A stretch of 64,000 nt of DNA from Pseudarthrobacter oxydans. Its GTDB lineage: Bacteria; Actinomycetota; Actinomycetes; Actinomycetales; Micrococcaceae. Shown piece by piece: positions 42,901 through 52,458 of the stretch. The notes beneath the pieces are model-generated. The model did no database searches. It was not told where the DNA came from and was given only the letters and a program-made list of their open reading frames with translations. How positions within the stretch are numbered: the first letter of the stretch is position 1; each line of letters starts with the position of its first letter. Both the position numbers and the translations under genes were made by a program. The stretch lies in contig NZ_JABTYH010000003.1 in NCBI RefSeq assembly GCF_013314975.1, positions 124,001-188,000 of the forward strand, read 5' to 3'.

Positions 42901-43377
42901 GGCCTTGTTGCCGTGGGACAAACCGATGTGGGGTGGCTCTGGCGGATCACCCCCCTGAACCAGCCGGCCCTGCAGGCCGCAGACATTGCACACCGGGTAC
43001 GCATTGTCGATGGCAGCGGTGCTGCCATCGGGCTGGTTCCCTCCGGCTACAGCGACGTGGACGCCCCCGTTCCGGCCGGTCCTGAAGGTCGCCTCGTGGT
43101 GCTAGCCGAACGGGCGGACGCCGGCTGGACCGCCTGGCTTGACGGACGCAAACTGACTGCGACTACGTCCGGCTGGTCGCAGGCCTTCACGCTTCCCCCA
43201 ACAGGTGGCCAGCTCACCATCCGCTACGACAACCCCTGGGCCCCGTGGACGGCCATTGCACAGATCACGGTGATCGGCCTAACGGTCCTGCTCGCCATAC
43301 CAATGCCGGCCAGGAGGCCACGGACCGGTATCTCCCGGGACGAGGGCTCCCTGCGTAAGGAACACCAGAATGCATGA
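40000..43377 (+). CDS. large GT2 glycosyltransferase-membrane fusion protein
   Basis: About 1125 aa. An N-terminal GT-A fold glycosyltransferase (about 1-230; HDD motif at 91-93, GGFDPALPGSGDDVDFCWR) is followed by a basic linker (about 270-330), roughly 12 membrane helices (about 370-810) and a C-terminal extracytoplasmic domain ending with one more helix. The acceptor is unknown, likely an envelope glycopolymer or glycoprotein. Position 40000 is the first canonical start, but homology to GT2 enzymes begins some residues earlier (HVTAVVVAHNG), in frame back to 39955 with no ATG, GTG or TTG. It has one UUA codon (41878-41880). Typical neighbour of whiB2 in actinobacteria. Confidence 0.85.
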   Translation: MVAHNGSAYLPRTLAALAGQTRPADYAIGVDAGSRDDSKVLLQRALGEANVLSQQRAKGGMGAAVSAGLAELAPWRGSAAPDKAEWVWLLHDDAAPAPQALAELLSAVERAPSVTVAGCKQLDWHEERKLIDVGLSTSRWAERLTLIDADELDQGQYDGRSDTFAVNSAGMLVRRDIWEQLGGFDPALPGSGDDVDFCWRNRLAGHRVVVVPAARMFHVAHRPHALGNAAAARKAQVHLRLKHSPPWMVPVHGAGALLGSIFRLVLSILVKDPAHGLSQVVATCAALGRPRAVARARSSARRTRRIRRSVIRKLQTPRREVWSHRRSLMEALGSDTSPSDELEQDPLAHQPTGDAADDFAALATAKRGWVGNGALAAVIVASVASLLALTGLFRADAVSGGALIPVAANLADIWHHASSWWITLGAGLPGRGDPFGYVLWILGVLGGGDANPAMAWLLLLATPLSGLTAWFAAGGLTVRRRLRLAAALLWAAAPALQVALNQGRAGALIAHIMLPLVVLALLRATGSAVGHGRFTLPSPSEARPGERPPVRPGINGTPSWTAAAAAGLALAVVVASAPSLLVPATVVVVLCGLLPGRRGRTAWWALLPAAALFIPFGLSVLDRPRALLADPGLPLAFDAAPLWQQLLGQPLRFDPQGGLTGLPSFTGGAVPWALVLALLVAAPVLALAVAGLVVPGHRAAMARGFWVAGILALAGGWLAGHVATGINAQNLVTPFTGPAVSAAAFALLAAGILGAEHLLSMAHRGAASGSAKRRAALRSATAVGMVILLAGPLAGMAAWSAQNLLRPATAAAAPTGTASPGADAAGRQTPDAAGQLGTPRLVEPTNPRTLPATAIDRGTGPEQTRTLLISTRDNGTFDASLMRGAGTTLDSLSTIAAARNIIGSPGAETIRDDDDVTAAVRRVVATVVAGQGVDPRNDLEQLGVGFVVLRSADTAAQLTASRMDAVPGLVAVGQTDVGWLWRITPLNQPALQAADIAHRVRIVDGSGAAIGLVPSGYSDVDAPVPAGPEGRLVVLAERADAGWTAWLDGRKLTATTSGWSQAFTLPPTGGQLTIRYDNPWAPWTAIAQITVIGLTVLLAIPMPARRPRTGISRDEGSLRKEHQNA

Positions 43378-45064
43378 GCACACGACGCCGCCGGCAGCTC
43401 CGGAGGCTTCGTCCTCCACTGCCGCCGGCAGGCCGCTGGAGGACGCAAGCACAGCAGGCCCGGAAACCCTGGCGGACACCGGGCAGCGGCCTGTAGCGCG
43501 GGGACGCAAAACGGCGTTCGTGGGGATGGCGTCCGCGGCAATGATCCTCGCCGGGGCCGGGGCGGTCGTGGCAGGCGGATCACTGCTGCCGCCGCCGGAA
43601 TCGAGCCGCGCGGTAGCCGCCGCAGCGGCAGCCGTCCCCGCCGGGGCGAGTGTGGGCGTCTGTCCGGGACCGGCCCGGCTGCTGGCGGGGACAGAAGCAG
43701 GCACCGACCCCCAGTTCAGTCCGGTGTCAGCCACCGCTGCCAGCGCAGTGACGGGCGCGGTGCTCGGTGCGGCAGGGATCCTGCCTGCCAGCCGCCTGTC
43801 CCAGCTGGACGGGACAACCGCCGTGGACATCTCGGAAGGGCCAGGCCAAGGCGCTTCCGCCGGGGCGCCCCAGGAACTTCCGGCAGGCGTGGTGGCGGCC
43901 CATCCCGTGAACCAGGTCAGCGTGCTGAGCGCTGACGCACTGGAGAACCAAAAAGCCTCAGCTGCCGCGGCGGTGAAGTTCACCGCCACCGATGGCGACC
44001 TCCAGGGTGCTGCGGCCTCCAACTGCCACCAGCCGTCGAATGACCAGTGGATTGCGGGGGCAAGCACTACCGTGGGCCGGGCATCAGTGCTGGTGCTGAC
44101 CAACGCCTCCACCACGCCCGCCACGGTGAGCCTGGAACTTTTCGGCGCAAAGGGCCAGATCCAGGCACCCGGCAGCAGGGGCCTGCTGGTTGCGCCGGGC
44201 AGCTCGCGGGCCCTGGTCCTTGCCGGCCTGGCCCCAGGTGAGGCGCAGCTGAGTGTCCGTGTCCGGAGTGCGGGCGGCCCCGTTGCCGCCGTCATCCAGC
44301 AGAGTGTCCTGCGGGGCCTCACGCCAGGGGGAGTTGACTTCATTGCCCCGGGAGCGGCGCCGGCCGTGCGCCAGGTCATGACAGGCGTGGATATCCAGGA
44401 CCCTGCAGGGCTGGCCCAGTTGACCGGAAAGCCGGGCTACGAGGACGCAAAACCGGCGCTCCAGCTGACAGTCCCAGGACCCTCGGATGCCGTGGTGGAA
44501 GTCCGCCTGTACGGGCGTGGCGGACAAGAGGCCCTGCCCTCGGGCGGGGTTATCACCGCAAAGGCAGGCGCCGTCACCGAGGTCTCCCTCGCAGGTGTCC
44601 CGGCGGGGCAGTACACGGTGGCTGCATCCTCGGACGTTTCGTTTGTCGCCGCGGCGCGGGTGACCCGCGGGCTCCAGGAAGACCAGGCCCTGGATGTTGC
44701 CTGGGCGTCGGCCGGAGTGCGGCTTGGCAGCCAGCACGTCGTTCCCGTTCCGCGGGGCGGGATCCGCAGCCTGGTGTTCGGTGCCCTGGACGCCAGGGCG
44801 ACCATCACGTACTCCGCCATTACGTCCGACGGAAAAGTCAGGGCTCCGGCCACCGCCGATATTGCCGGCGGAACGACGTCCTCCATCGCAGTACCGGAAA
44901 AGGAGGGAGACGCCGACGTCGTGGGATACGTGGTGTCAGCGTCAGGGGACGCCGCCTATGGCTCCGTGCTGGTCCAGCAGGACGGAAGGAACGACATCTC
45001 CACACTCGCGTTTCTGGCGGCGGCGGCCGGGCAGGAAACAGTGCCCGTCACCCTCAGTTACTAG
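43370..45064 (+). CDS. DUF5719 family secreted/membrane-anchored protein
   Basis: 564 aa: a cytoplasmic Ala/Pro-rich N-terminus, one membrane helix (TAFVGMASAAMILAGAGAVV, about 44-63) and a long extracytoplasmic beta-rich domain, with Cys in VGVCPGPARL and ASNCHQPSNDQWIAG that may pair. Function unknown. It overlaps the GT2 gene by 8 bases with AAGGA upstream, so the two are co-translated and probably work together at the cell surface. Confidence 0.82.
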   Translation: MHEHTTPPAAPEASSSTAAGRPLEDASTAGPETLADTGQRPVARGRKTAFVGMASAAMILAGAGAVVAGGSLLPPPESSRAVAAAAAAVPAGASVGVCPGPARLLAGTEAGTDPQFSPVSATAASAVTGAVLGAAGILPASRLSQLDGTTAVDISEGPGQGASAGAPQELPAGVVAAHPVNQVSVLSADALENQKASAAAAVKFTATDGDLQGAAASNCHQPSNDQWIAGASTTVGRASVLVLTNASTTPATVSLELFGAKGQIQAPGSRGLLVAPGSSRALVLAGLAPGEAQLSVRVRSAGGPVAAVIQQSVLRGLTPGGVDFIAPGAAPAVRQVMTGVDIQDPAGLAQLTGKPGYEDAKPALQLTVPGPSDAVVEVRLYGRGGQEALPSGGVITAKAGAVTEVSLAGVPAGQYTVAASSDVSFVAAARVTRGLQEDQALDVAWASAGVRLGSQHVVPVPRGGIRSLVFGALDARATITYSAITSDGKVRAPATADIAGGTTSSIAVPEKEGDADVVGYVVSASGDAAYGSVLVQQDGRNDISTLAFLAAAAGQETVPVTLSY

Positions 45065-45109
45065 CTGCCCTCCAGGCGCTCACGCAACTGCCGGCCGCCG
45101 CAACCCGGA

Positions 45110-45622
45110 TCAGTACCGGCGGCGGTAGACCGGGTCCAGGGTTTCCGGCGCCACTCCCAGCATCTCTGCCGTGTGCTCCACCACAACGTCATGGACCAGG
45201 TCCTGCAGCTCTTCGGGGCCCGGGCAGCCCTGTTCCACCACGCGACGGTACACCGTGATCATGGGTCCTTCGCCGTCCGCGGCGGGTGTGTAGGAGCCCA
45301 TGGGCGCCGACGCGGAGTTGGCGGCCAGCTTTTCGAGGTCGGGCGGGATCTCGTCGACGCCGAACCGCACGCCGTCGAGCGTCTTGCCCCAGATGTCATG
45401 CAGCCGCTGCGCGGAATCAAGCACCATGTCATCAAACCGGTCCGAGCGTGTCCGGTACCCGGGGTGTGTGGGGAGCATCACCTCGCCGCGGAGCCCGCGT
45501 CCGTGACGGTTCCGGCGGCGCATCATGAAGCTTTTGCCGGAGGAGCCGGTGCCCGGATTCCCGGGGGCATCCGGACCAGCCAACCGGACCGTGAAACCTG
45601 ATTTCTGGTTCGATGACTGCAT
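45110..45622 (-). CDS. metallopeptidase (zincin-like) family protein with altered HExxH
   Basis: 170-aa protein like Rv3259 and the zincin-like (PF06262/MtfA-related) group. The C-terminal half has the family pattern (RFGVDEIPPD, TVYRRVVEQG, EELQDLVHDVVVEH), but where HExxH is expected it reads H144-DVVV-E149-H150, so the standard zinc/catalytic Glu arrangement is not intact; it may be inactive or use another geometry. The ATG is preceded at six bases by TAGAGT. Divergent from the DUF3499 gene. Confidence 0.75.
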   Translation of the reverse strand: MQSSNQKSGFTVRLAGPDAPGNPGTGSSGKSFMMRRRNRHGRGLRGEVMLPTHPGYRTRSDRFDDMVLDSAQRLHDIWGKTLDGVRFGVDEIPPDLEKLAANSASAPMGSYTPAADGEGPMITVYRRVVEQGCPGPEELQDLVHDVVVEHTAEMLGVAPETLDPVYRRRY

Positions 45623-45628
45623 ACATTG

Positions 45629-45634
45629 ACTCTA
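45629..45634 (-). promoter_or_regulatory. -10 box of leaderless zincin-like gene
   Basis: Minus-strand TAGAGT, six bases, then ATG at 45622. Confidence 0.5.
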
Positions 45635-45726
45635 AACCCGGGGAAACATTTATGCGATACATTCTCCGGGCGGCAGGGACGCGTCGGGTCGGGCGGGCAA
45701 TGCACGGATTTGGCACGGACAGCGAG

Positions 45727-45732
45727 TAGTCT
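45727..45732 (+). promoter_or_regulatory. -10 box upstream of DUF3499 gene
   Basis: TAGTCT stands eight bases before GTG 45741, giving a leaderless or nearly leaderless mRNA. Confidence 0.4.
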
Positions 45733-45740
45733 GTGATGTC

Positions 45741-46130
45741 GTGGGAGCTATCCGTCAGTGTTCAAGATCTGCCTGCCGCCAGTCAGCGGTGGCTACGCTG
45801 ACGTACGTCTACGCCGACTCCACCGCTGTTCTTGGCCCCCTGGCCACCTTTGCGGAGCCGCATTGCTACGACCTGTGCGAGCAGCACGCTGACTCGCTGA
45901 CCGTTCCGCGTGGCTGGGAAGTCCTCCGGCTTGCCATGCCGTCAACGCCACAGCAGCCGGGCCCCGACGACCTCCTGGCCCTTGCCAACGCGGTGCGGGA
46001 TGCCGCGGCACTGCCGGCCCAGGGACAGCAGCCGCCGGCACAGCGCGCGCCCCATTCCGCGCTGGAAGCACCGGCCGGCGCAGAAGGCACCCGCAGGGGA
46101 CACCTGCGCGTCCTGCGTGAACCCTCCTGA
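45741..46130 (+). CDS. DUF3499 family protein
   Basis: 129-aa actinobacterial protein of unknown function, counterpart of Rv3258c. Four Cys in CSRSAC (two), CYDLC (two) plus nearby His suggest a small zinc ribbon: RQCSRSACRQSAVATLTYVY and HCYDLCEQHADSL. The C-terminal 50 residues are low complexity. In other actinobacteria manB follows it; here the next gene is Trm112-like. Confidence 0.85.
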   Translation: MGAIRQCSRSACRQSAVATLTYVYADSTAVLGPLATFAEPHCYDLCEQHADSLTVPRGWEVLRLAMPSTPQQPGPDDLLALANAVRDAAALPAQGQQPPAQRAPHSALEAPAGAEGTRRGHLRVLREPS

Positions 46131-46143
46131 CATCCTCTGGCGG

Positions 46144-46149
46144 TAGGCT
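46144..46149 (+). promoter_or_regulatory. -10 box upstream of Trm112-like gene
   Basis: TAGGCT about 58 bases before the ATG at 46207, leaving a leader that contains GGGAG. Confidence 0.35.
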
Positions 46150-46206
46150 GGTAGCTGCACACCAGTCCGCTACCGGCGCGAGCGCGCCCGCCAGGGAGCA
46201 CCAAGA

Positions 46207-46443
46207 ATGCCACATATCAGTCCTGACCTGCTGTCCGTCCTCCGCTGTCCCGTGACGGGGTCGGCCCTGGTGCAGGAAGGCGAGGAACTGGTGGCGGCCG
46301 TCGCCGGGGACTCCGGAGTGAAGCCCCGCTACGCCATCGAGGACGGCATTCCGCTCCTCCTGCCACCCGAGCTGCTGGCCGCGGCCACCGCGGCAGGATC
46401 GGACCAGCACGATTCAGCGCCCGGAACGGGCCAGGCCACGTAG
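46207..46443 (+). CDS. Trm112 family protein
   Basis: 78-aa protein. The first 58 residues show the Trm112/UPF0434 fold pattern: [19 protein letters not shown], then [15 protein letters not shown]. Bacterial members are small zinc-ribbon-like proteins thought to support methyltransferases. Only one Cys of the usual pairs is present (CPVTG), so metal binding may be lost. Next gene is sahH, which removes the methyltransferase by-product. Confidence 0.85.
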   Translation: MPHISPDLLSVLRCPVTGSALVQEGEELVAAVAGDSGVKPRYAIEDGIPLLLPPELLAAATAAGSDQHDSAPGTGQAT

Positions 46444-46540
46444 CAGCGACCGGGCCGGAACGCAGGCACCACGGCCGCCGTCGAACCTTACACAGCAACA
46501 CCGGAACCAACCGCACTCCGGACAGGACGAAGGATTACCC

Positions 46541-48019
<1,479 letters not shown>

Positions 48020-48020
48020 G

Positions 48021-48064
48021 AAGTAAAGTGCCCGGGTGCCCAGTGCGCCCGGGCCGTTACTTTC
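48021..48064 (+). terminator. hairpin after sahH
   Basis: GCCCGGG/CCCGGGC arms within flanking AAGTAA and TTACTT, 2 bases after the stop and ending in TTT. Confidence 0.55.
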
Positions 48065-48070
48065 TGCGCC

Positions 48071-48076
48071 TAGGAT
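48071..48076 (+). promoter_or_regulatory. -10 box of leaderless L,D-transpeptidase gene
   Basis: TAGGAT, six bases (CAAAAC), then ATG at 48083. Confidence 0.55.
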
Positions 48077-48082
48077 CAAAAC

Positions 48083-49321
48083 ATGGAGCCCGAAGTCCCG
48101 TCCCGCCGTCCCGGTCGAATGAAAAAGATTCTTGTGGTGGCAGCCGTCTGCCTCCTCGCTGCCGTCGGCGGCGTCTTCGCCGCTGTCGCGCCGGATATCG
48201 CCCGCGGGGCTATCGAGTCCGAGTCCAGCTCCTCCGTGAGGACGTCCCCGGGAACCGCGATGCCCGTCGTTGCCCCGGTCACGTCCGAGGCCGCACCCGC
48301 CAACGGCGCAAAGCAGGTCAATCCCGCAGCCCCGGTTTCCCTCAAGGTCACTAACGGAACCATCGAACGCGTCACCCTGACCAGCACCACAGGTGAGGCG
48401 GTCGAGGGGAGCATCGACCCTGCCGGTACCGGCTGGACGGCCGCAGGGCCCCTGAAATTCAACACCGACTACAGCTACACGTACGTGGTCAAGGACGGCG
48501 CGGGTCGGGAGACCAGCACCACCCAGGCCTTCAGCACAGTCTCCAGCTCCCATGAGGCGGACGCCGCCATCTATCCCCTGGACGGCATGAAAGTGGGGGT
48601 CGGCCAGCCGCTGCAGGTCATCTTCAGCGAGCCCGTGGTTAACCGTGAGGCCGTGGAGAAAGCCATCAGCATTACCAGCAGTGCCGGCCAGGCAGGTGCC
48701 TTCCACTGGCACAGCGACACCATGGTCCGGTACCGCCCGGAGAACTTCTGGGCCGCCAACTCCACTATTGCCATGGACATGAAACTTTTCGGCGTGGACC
48801 TCGGCAACGGGCAGATCGCCAACTTCAACAAGAAGGTGAACATCTCCATCGGCGACAAGAAGGTGGCGGTGGCCGACTCCGCCGCCCACACGTTCACGCT
48901 GAGCGTCAATGACCAGGTGGTCAAGACCCTGCCCGTCAGCATGGGGGACAAGCGCTTCCCGTCAGCGCGCGGTTACGGGGTGCTGATGGAGAAGAAGCGC
49001 TACGACCACTTCCGGGCCTCGAGCATTGGGCTCAAGCCCGACGATCCTGCCTACTACGGGGACGTGGACGTGGAGTACACCATCCGCCTCACCCTCAGCG
49101 GCGCCTATATCCACCAGGCCCTGGAGTCTGCCTATCCGTTCATCGGCAACGCGAACGTCTCGCATGGCTGCATTGGGTTCGCTCCCGACGGCGCCGCCTG
49201 GGTCTTCGACAACATGGGCACCGGCGACGTGGTCCAGATCGTAAACACCGAGGGGGACTACGCCGCCCACGATGACGGGTTTGGCGACTGGAACATCCCG
49301 TGGAGCGAGTACGACAACTAG
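48083..49321 (+). CDS. L,D-transpeptidase with Ig-like domain
   Basis: Forms 3-3 peptidoglycan cross-links outside the membrane. Seen: one N-terminal helix (ILVVAAVCLLAAVGGVFAAV, about 15-34) as signal or anchor, an Ig-like region (about 80-160), a second domain (about 165-265), and the YkuD catalytic domain with nucleophile Cys363 in VSHGCIGF and upstream His in AYIHQALES. 412 aa matches mycobacterial Ldt(Mt2)-type layout. Leaderless and monocistronic. Confidence 0.92.
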   Translation: MEPEVPSRRPGRMKKILVVAAVCLLAAVGGVFAAVAPDIARGAIESESSSSVRTSPGTAMPVVAPVTSEAAPANGAKQVNPAAPVSLKVTNGTIERVTLTSTTGEAVEGSIDPAGTGWTAAGPLKFNTDYSYTYVVKDGAGRETSTTQAFSTVSSSHEADAAIYPLDGMKVGVGQPLQVIFSEPVVNREAVEKAISITSSAGQAGAFHWHSDTMVRYRPENFWAANSTIAMDMKLFGVDLGNGQIANFNKKVNISIGDKKVAVADSAAHTFTLSVNDQVVKTLPVSMGDKRFPSARGYGVLMEKKRYDHFRASSIGLKPDDPAYYGDVDVEYTIRLTLSGAYIHQALESAYPFIGNANVSHGCIGFAPDGAAWVFDNMGTGDVVQIVNTEGDYAAHDDGFGDWNIPWSEYDN

Positions 49322-49323
49322 CG

Positions 49324-50124
49324 TCAGCTGCCGAAGGGGAGCCGCTGCAGCCGTTCTCCGATTTCCGTGTTGCGCCGGCGTGCCTGGGTCAGCCGGGCCA
49401 ACTCCCTGCTCCGGCGTTCAGCAACGACGGCGGCAAGGTAGTCGTCGGGGCTGGTCCCCGGAGGCGGGGGCGGGGCCACATGGGCGGACAGTTCGGTGGC
49501 GATGGAGGCAGCCATACCGGCCCGGGACAGGGGCGCCATCCTCCCGGCCTGCCGGATGAACTGGGAGGCCCTGCGCACCGTCGCATCGGGAATCCTGCCG
49601 ATGTCGGCGGCCGCTGCCCACGCCCGGAGGCGAGGCGGCACAAACACCGGAACCGGCTGCTCCATCGGCACTCGGGTGCGGACGGCATAGGTTCCGGCCA
49701 GCAGGTCACCCAACCGCCGCGACCTGTCATTGAAAAGCGCAACCGTCAGCGCCACACCGCCGAACGTCAGGTAGATCTCCAGGAACCCGGTCAGCCCGCG
49801 GATGACGGCGTGCCGGAAGCGGATGGCACCACCGTCATCCCGGACCACCCGGAGGCCGGTGGCCAGTTTCCCCAGGGAGCGGCCGCGGCTCAGCGTTTCA
49901 ACGGCCACCGGAATGATGACCAGGCAAAAGACGACGCTGGCCAGGGTCAGGGCACGTGCGGCAGCCTCGTCGAGGTCCTCGCCGGCTGCGGCAAGCCCGA
50001 TCAGGAACGCCACGAGCAGGACGATGTTGAGGGCTGCATCCACGAGCAGCCCGAGCGCACGGGCGGCAAAGGACGCCGGCCTCAGCTCCAGGACTACGGC
50101 CTCGCCGGTGATAATCGAACTCAC
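49324..50124 (-). CDS. RDD family membrane protein
   Basis: 266-aa protein with an RDD domain: ASFAARALGLLVDAALN with the Arg-Asp signature, RGRSLGKLATGLRVVRDDGG, and DRSRRLGDLLAGTYAVRT. Three or so helices, then a soluble C-terminal half. Function unknown; the family is sometimes linked to ion transport. GTG 50124 is chosen because GGGAAG lies upstream. Divergent from the SpoIIM-domain gene, with which it pairs in many actinobacteria. Confidence 0.87.
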   Translation of the reverse strand: MSSIITGEAVVLELRPASFAARALGLLVDAALNIVLLVAFLIGLAAAGEDLDEAAARALTLASVVFCLVIIPVAVETLSRGRSLGKLATGLRVVRDDGGAIRFRHAVIRGLTGFLEIYLTFGGVALTVALFNDRSRRLGDLLAGTYAVRTRVPMEQPVPVFVPPRLRAWAAAADIGRIPDATVRRASQFIRQAGRMAPLSRAGMAASIATELSAHVAPPPPPGTSPDDYLAAVVAERRSRELARLTQARRRNTEIGERLQRLPFGS

Positions 50125-50184
50125 TGTACTTCCCCGTTCCGCCGCCCTCCCGGTGCGGTCGCTCAAAGTCTAGTGTGGTGGCGC

Positions 50185-50190
50185 TAGGCT
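50185..50190 (+). promoter_or_regulatory. -10 box of leaderless SpoIIM-domain gene
   Basis: TAGGCT, six bases, then GTG at 50197. Confidence 0.5.
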
Positions 50191-50196
50191 GGTCGC

Positions 50197-51189
50197 GTGG
50201 ATATGGACGCCTTTTCCGCAACCAACGCGGACAAGTGGGCACGGCTGCATGAGCTTGCCTCCAAGGGCAGGCTCAACGGGCGTGAGGCCGATGAGCTGCT
50301 GGCGCTGTACCAGTCCACGTCCGCCCACCTTTCCCTGATCAGGTCAGTCGCGCCCGAGAGCGGATTGTCCGCCTCGCTGTCCGCCACGCTGGCCCAGGCG
50401 CGGACGCGCTTTACGGGGGCCAGGTCCAACGTGCCGGCGGACCTGGCGCGCTTTTTTGTGGTGGCCCTTCCGGCCGCGCTGTACCGGTTGACCTGGCTCA
50501 CGCTTGCCTGTGGTGCGGCCTTTATCCTTATTGGCGCGGCGTACGCGCTGTGGATCGGCACGTCGCCTGAGGCGCTGCGGGCAGTGGCCACCGAGGCGGC
50601 GGCCAGGCAATACGTCGAGGAAGACTTCATCAACTACTACTCGGAAAACCCGGCCGCCTCGTTTGCCGGTGCTGTCTGGACCAACAACGCCTGGATCAGC
50701 GCGCAGGCCGTAGCGCTGGGGATTACGGGTTTCTGGGTGCCGATGATCCTGTTCAGCAACGCCCAGGGGGTTGGCGTTGCGGCCGGAATTTTCGCCGCCG
50801 CCGGCAAGAGCGACGTCTTCTTCAGCTACATCCTGCCGCACGGACTGATGGAACTCACCGCCGTGTTCATCGCCTGCGCGGCCGGCCTTCGGATCTTTTG
50901 GGCCATGGTGTCACCGGGCCCGCGGACCAGGGGACGGGCTGTTGCCGAGGAAGGCAGGTCCCTGATCACCGTGGCCCTGGGCCTGGTCCTCGTGCTGTTT
51001 GCCTCCGGTCTGGTTGAAGGCTTCGTCACCCCCAGCCCGCTGCCGGTGTGGGCCAAGATCGGGATCGGAGCCGCTGTCCTGGCCGCGTACTGGTTCTATG
51101 TGCTGAGGTGGGGCAGGCCCGCCTATCTTGCGGGAGAACGCGGGGACCTGCGGCGCGAAGACGCGGGCTACACGGAAATCGCTGCCTGA
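50197..51189 (+). CDS. SpoIIM-domain (DUF95) integral membrane protein
   Basis: 330-aa membrane protein of the stage II sporulation protein M superfamily; in non-sporulating actinobacteria the role is unknown. Seen: soluble Ala/Leu-rich N-terminus (about 1-95), then six or so helices, with the family segments IQAVALGITGFWVPMILFSNAQGVG-like AVALGITGFWVPMIL and YILPHGLMELTAVFIACAAGLR. The GTG start is set by a leaderless promoter. Confidence 0.87.
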   Translation: MDMDAFSATNADKWARLHELASKGRLNGREADELLALYQSTSAHLSLIRSVAPESGLSASLSATLAQARTRFTGARSNVPADLARFFVVALPAALYRLTWLTLACGAAFILIGAAYALWIGTSPEALRAVATEAAARQYVEEDFINYYSENPAASFAGAVWTNNAWISAQAVALGITGFWVPMILFSNAQGVGVAAGIFAAAGKSDVFFSYILPHGLMELTAVFIACAAGLRIFWAMVSPGPRTRGRAVAEEGRSLITVALGLVLVLFASGLVEGFVTPSPLPVWAKIGIGAAVLAAYWFYVLRWGRPAYLAGERGDLRREDAGYTEIAA

Positions 51190-51313
51190 ATCGTTGTAAT
51201 TCCGCCGGGGTGGTTCCTCGTCCAGCCCAATGCCCGGACGGTAGGCTCGACACCAGATAAGCGCGCCAGCTGAGCCCGGCCCGGCGCGGAATTTCGACGG
51301 AAGTGACGCTGCT

Positions 51314-52420
51314 GTGAAAGACGAAACACCGGCCCGCGCCAAGAGCGCCGAGCCGCAGCCGGAACCCCACCTGGACACGTCCGGGGACTCCGACGAGCCC
51401 GCGTTTTCCTGGCTGAACCCCGCCGGGAAGGGCTCCGGTCCAGCAGCGGGGTCTTCCGCGTCACCCGCTGCCCCTTCGCCTGCTGACAGCCCGGCCGCTG
51501 CATCATCCACCGCCGGCGGCGGCTCCACCGTGAACGGGCCCATCCAGCCGGAGAGCAGGGCGGACCGGAAAGCCGCCGAAGCCGCCGCTGAGGCGCCCGG
51601 GGAGGACAGTTCCCCGGTTTTCAAGGAACCGCTCCCTACCTCCGCGCTGCAGGTCCGCCCGCCGGAGGAAGAGGTGGAACGCCGCAATGCCCAGCGGGAG
51701 AGTGCCGCCAACGCCAAGCCTGTGGCGCCCCGGGTGATGCAGGTGCTGCTCGCCGTCTTCTTCCCGCTGGTCCTGCTCATCCTGGCTGTCAGGGCGGTGA
51801 CCAGCCCGCTGTTCCTGTGGGTGGAGTACAACCGGCCCGGGTTCCCCGGCGACGGGTACGGGTTCAGCACGGACGACCGGATGACCTACGGCTCCTACGC
51901 CGTGGACTACCTGAGCAACTGGTCCGGCCCGCGCTACCTCGGGGACCTGGTGCACCGCAGTGGCGACAAGCTGTTCAAGGACGGCGAGGTGAGCCACATG
52001 GCGGACGTCAAACTGGTGATCCTGTCCACGTTCGGTGCCGGCGTCCTGCTGGTCCTGTTCAGCATTGTGGCCATCCTTTACCTCCGCAAGCGAAGCACGG
52101 GTGGAGTCCGGAGGGGCCTGTTCGCCGGCTCCATCGTCACCCTGGTCATCATCCTGGGCCTGGGCACCCTGGCAGTGCTGGGCTGGCAGCAGTTCTTTAC
52201 CGAGTTCCACCGCATCTTCTTCGCCGACGGGTCCTGGACGTTCAGCCTGGACGACACCCTGATCCGGTTGTTCCCCGGCCAGTTCTGGATTGATGCCGGC
52301 ATGGTCATAGCAGGCCTGGTGCTGCTGGCTTCACTCGTGACCCTGGTCCTCACCTGGCCCACCCGCCGGCGGCGTGGCCTGGCCAAGGACGTGGCAGCAC
52401 CGGCGGCGGTTGAGGAGTAG
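51314..52420 (+). CDS. DUF1461/TIGR01906 family membrane protein
   Basis: 368 aa: a long Pro/Ser/Ala/Glu-rich cytoplasmic N-terminus (about 1-135), then four helices. The extracytoplasmic loop between helices 1 and 2 contains MTYGSYAVDYLSNW and KDGEVSHMADVKLV, matching DUF1461 proteins as I recall them. Function unknown. GTG start; a TAGGCT box lies about 65 bases upstream (51243-51248). It follows the SpoIIM-domain gene in the same direction by 124 bases. Confidence 0.72.
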   Translation: MKDETPARAKSAEPQPEPHLDTSGDSDEPAFSWLNPAGKGSGPAAGSSASPAAPSPADSPAAASSTAGGGSTVNGPIQPESRADRKAAEAAAEAPGEDSSPVFKEPLPTSALQVRPPEEEVERRNAQRESAANAKPVAPRVMQVLLAVFFPLVLLILAVRAVTSPLFLWVEYNRPGFPGDGYGFSTDDRMTYGSYAVDYLSNWSGPRYLGDLVHRSGDKLFKDGEVSHMADVKLVILSTFGAGVLLVLFSIVAILYLRKRSTGGVRRGLFAGSIVTLVIILGLGTLAVLGWQQFFTEFHRIFFADGSWTFSLDDTLIRLFPGQFWIDAGMVIAGLVLLASLVTLVLTWPTRRRRGLAKDVAAPAAVEE

Positions 52421-52458
52421 GTCCCGCAGCGTTGCGGGCGCGGCCGGGGGACTGCGCC

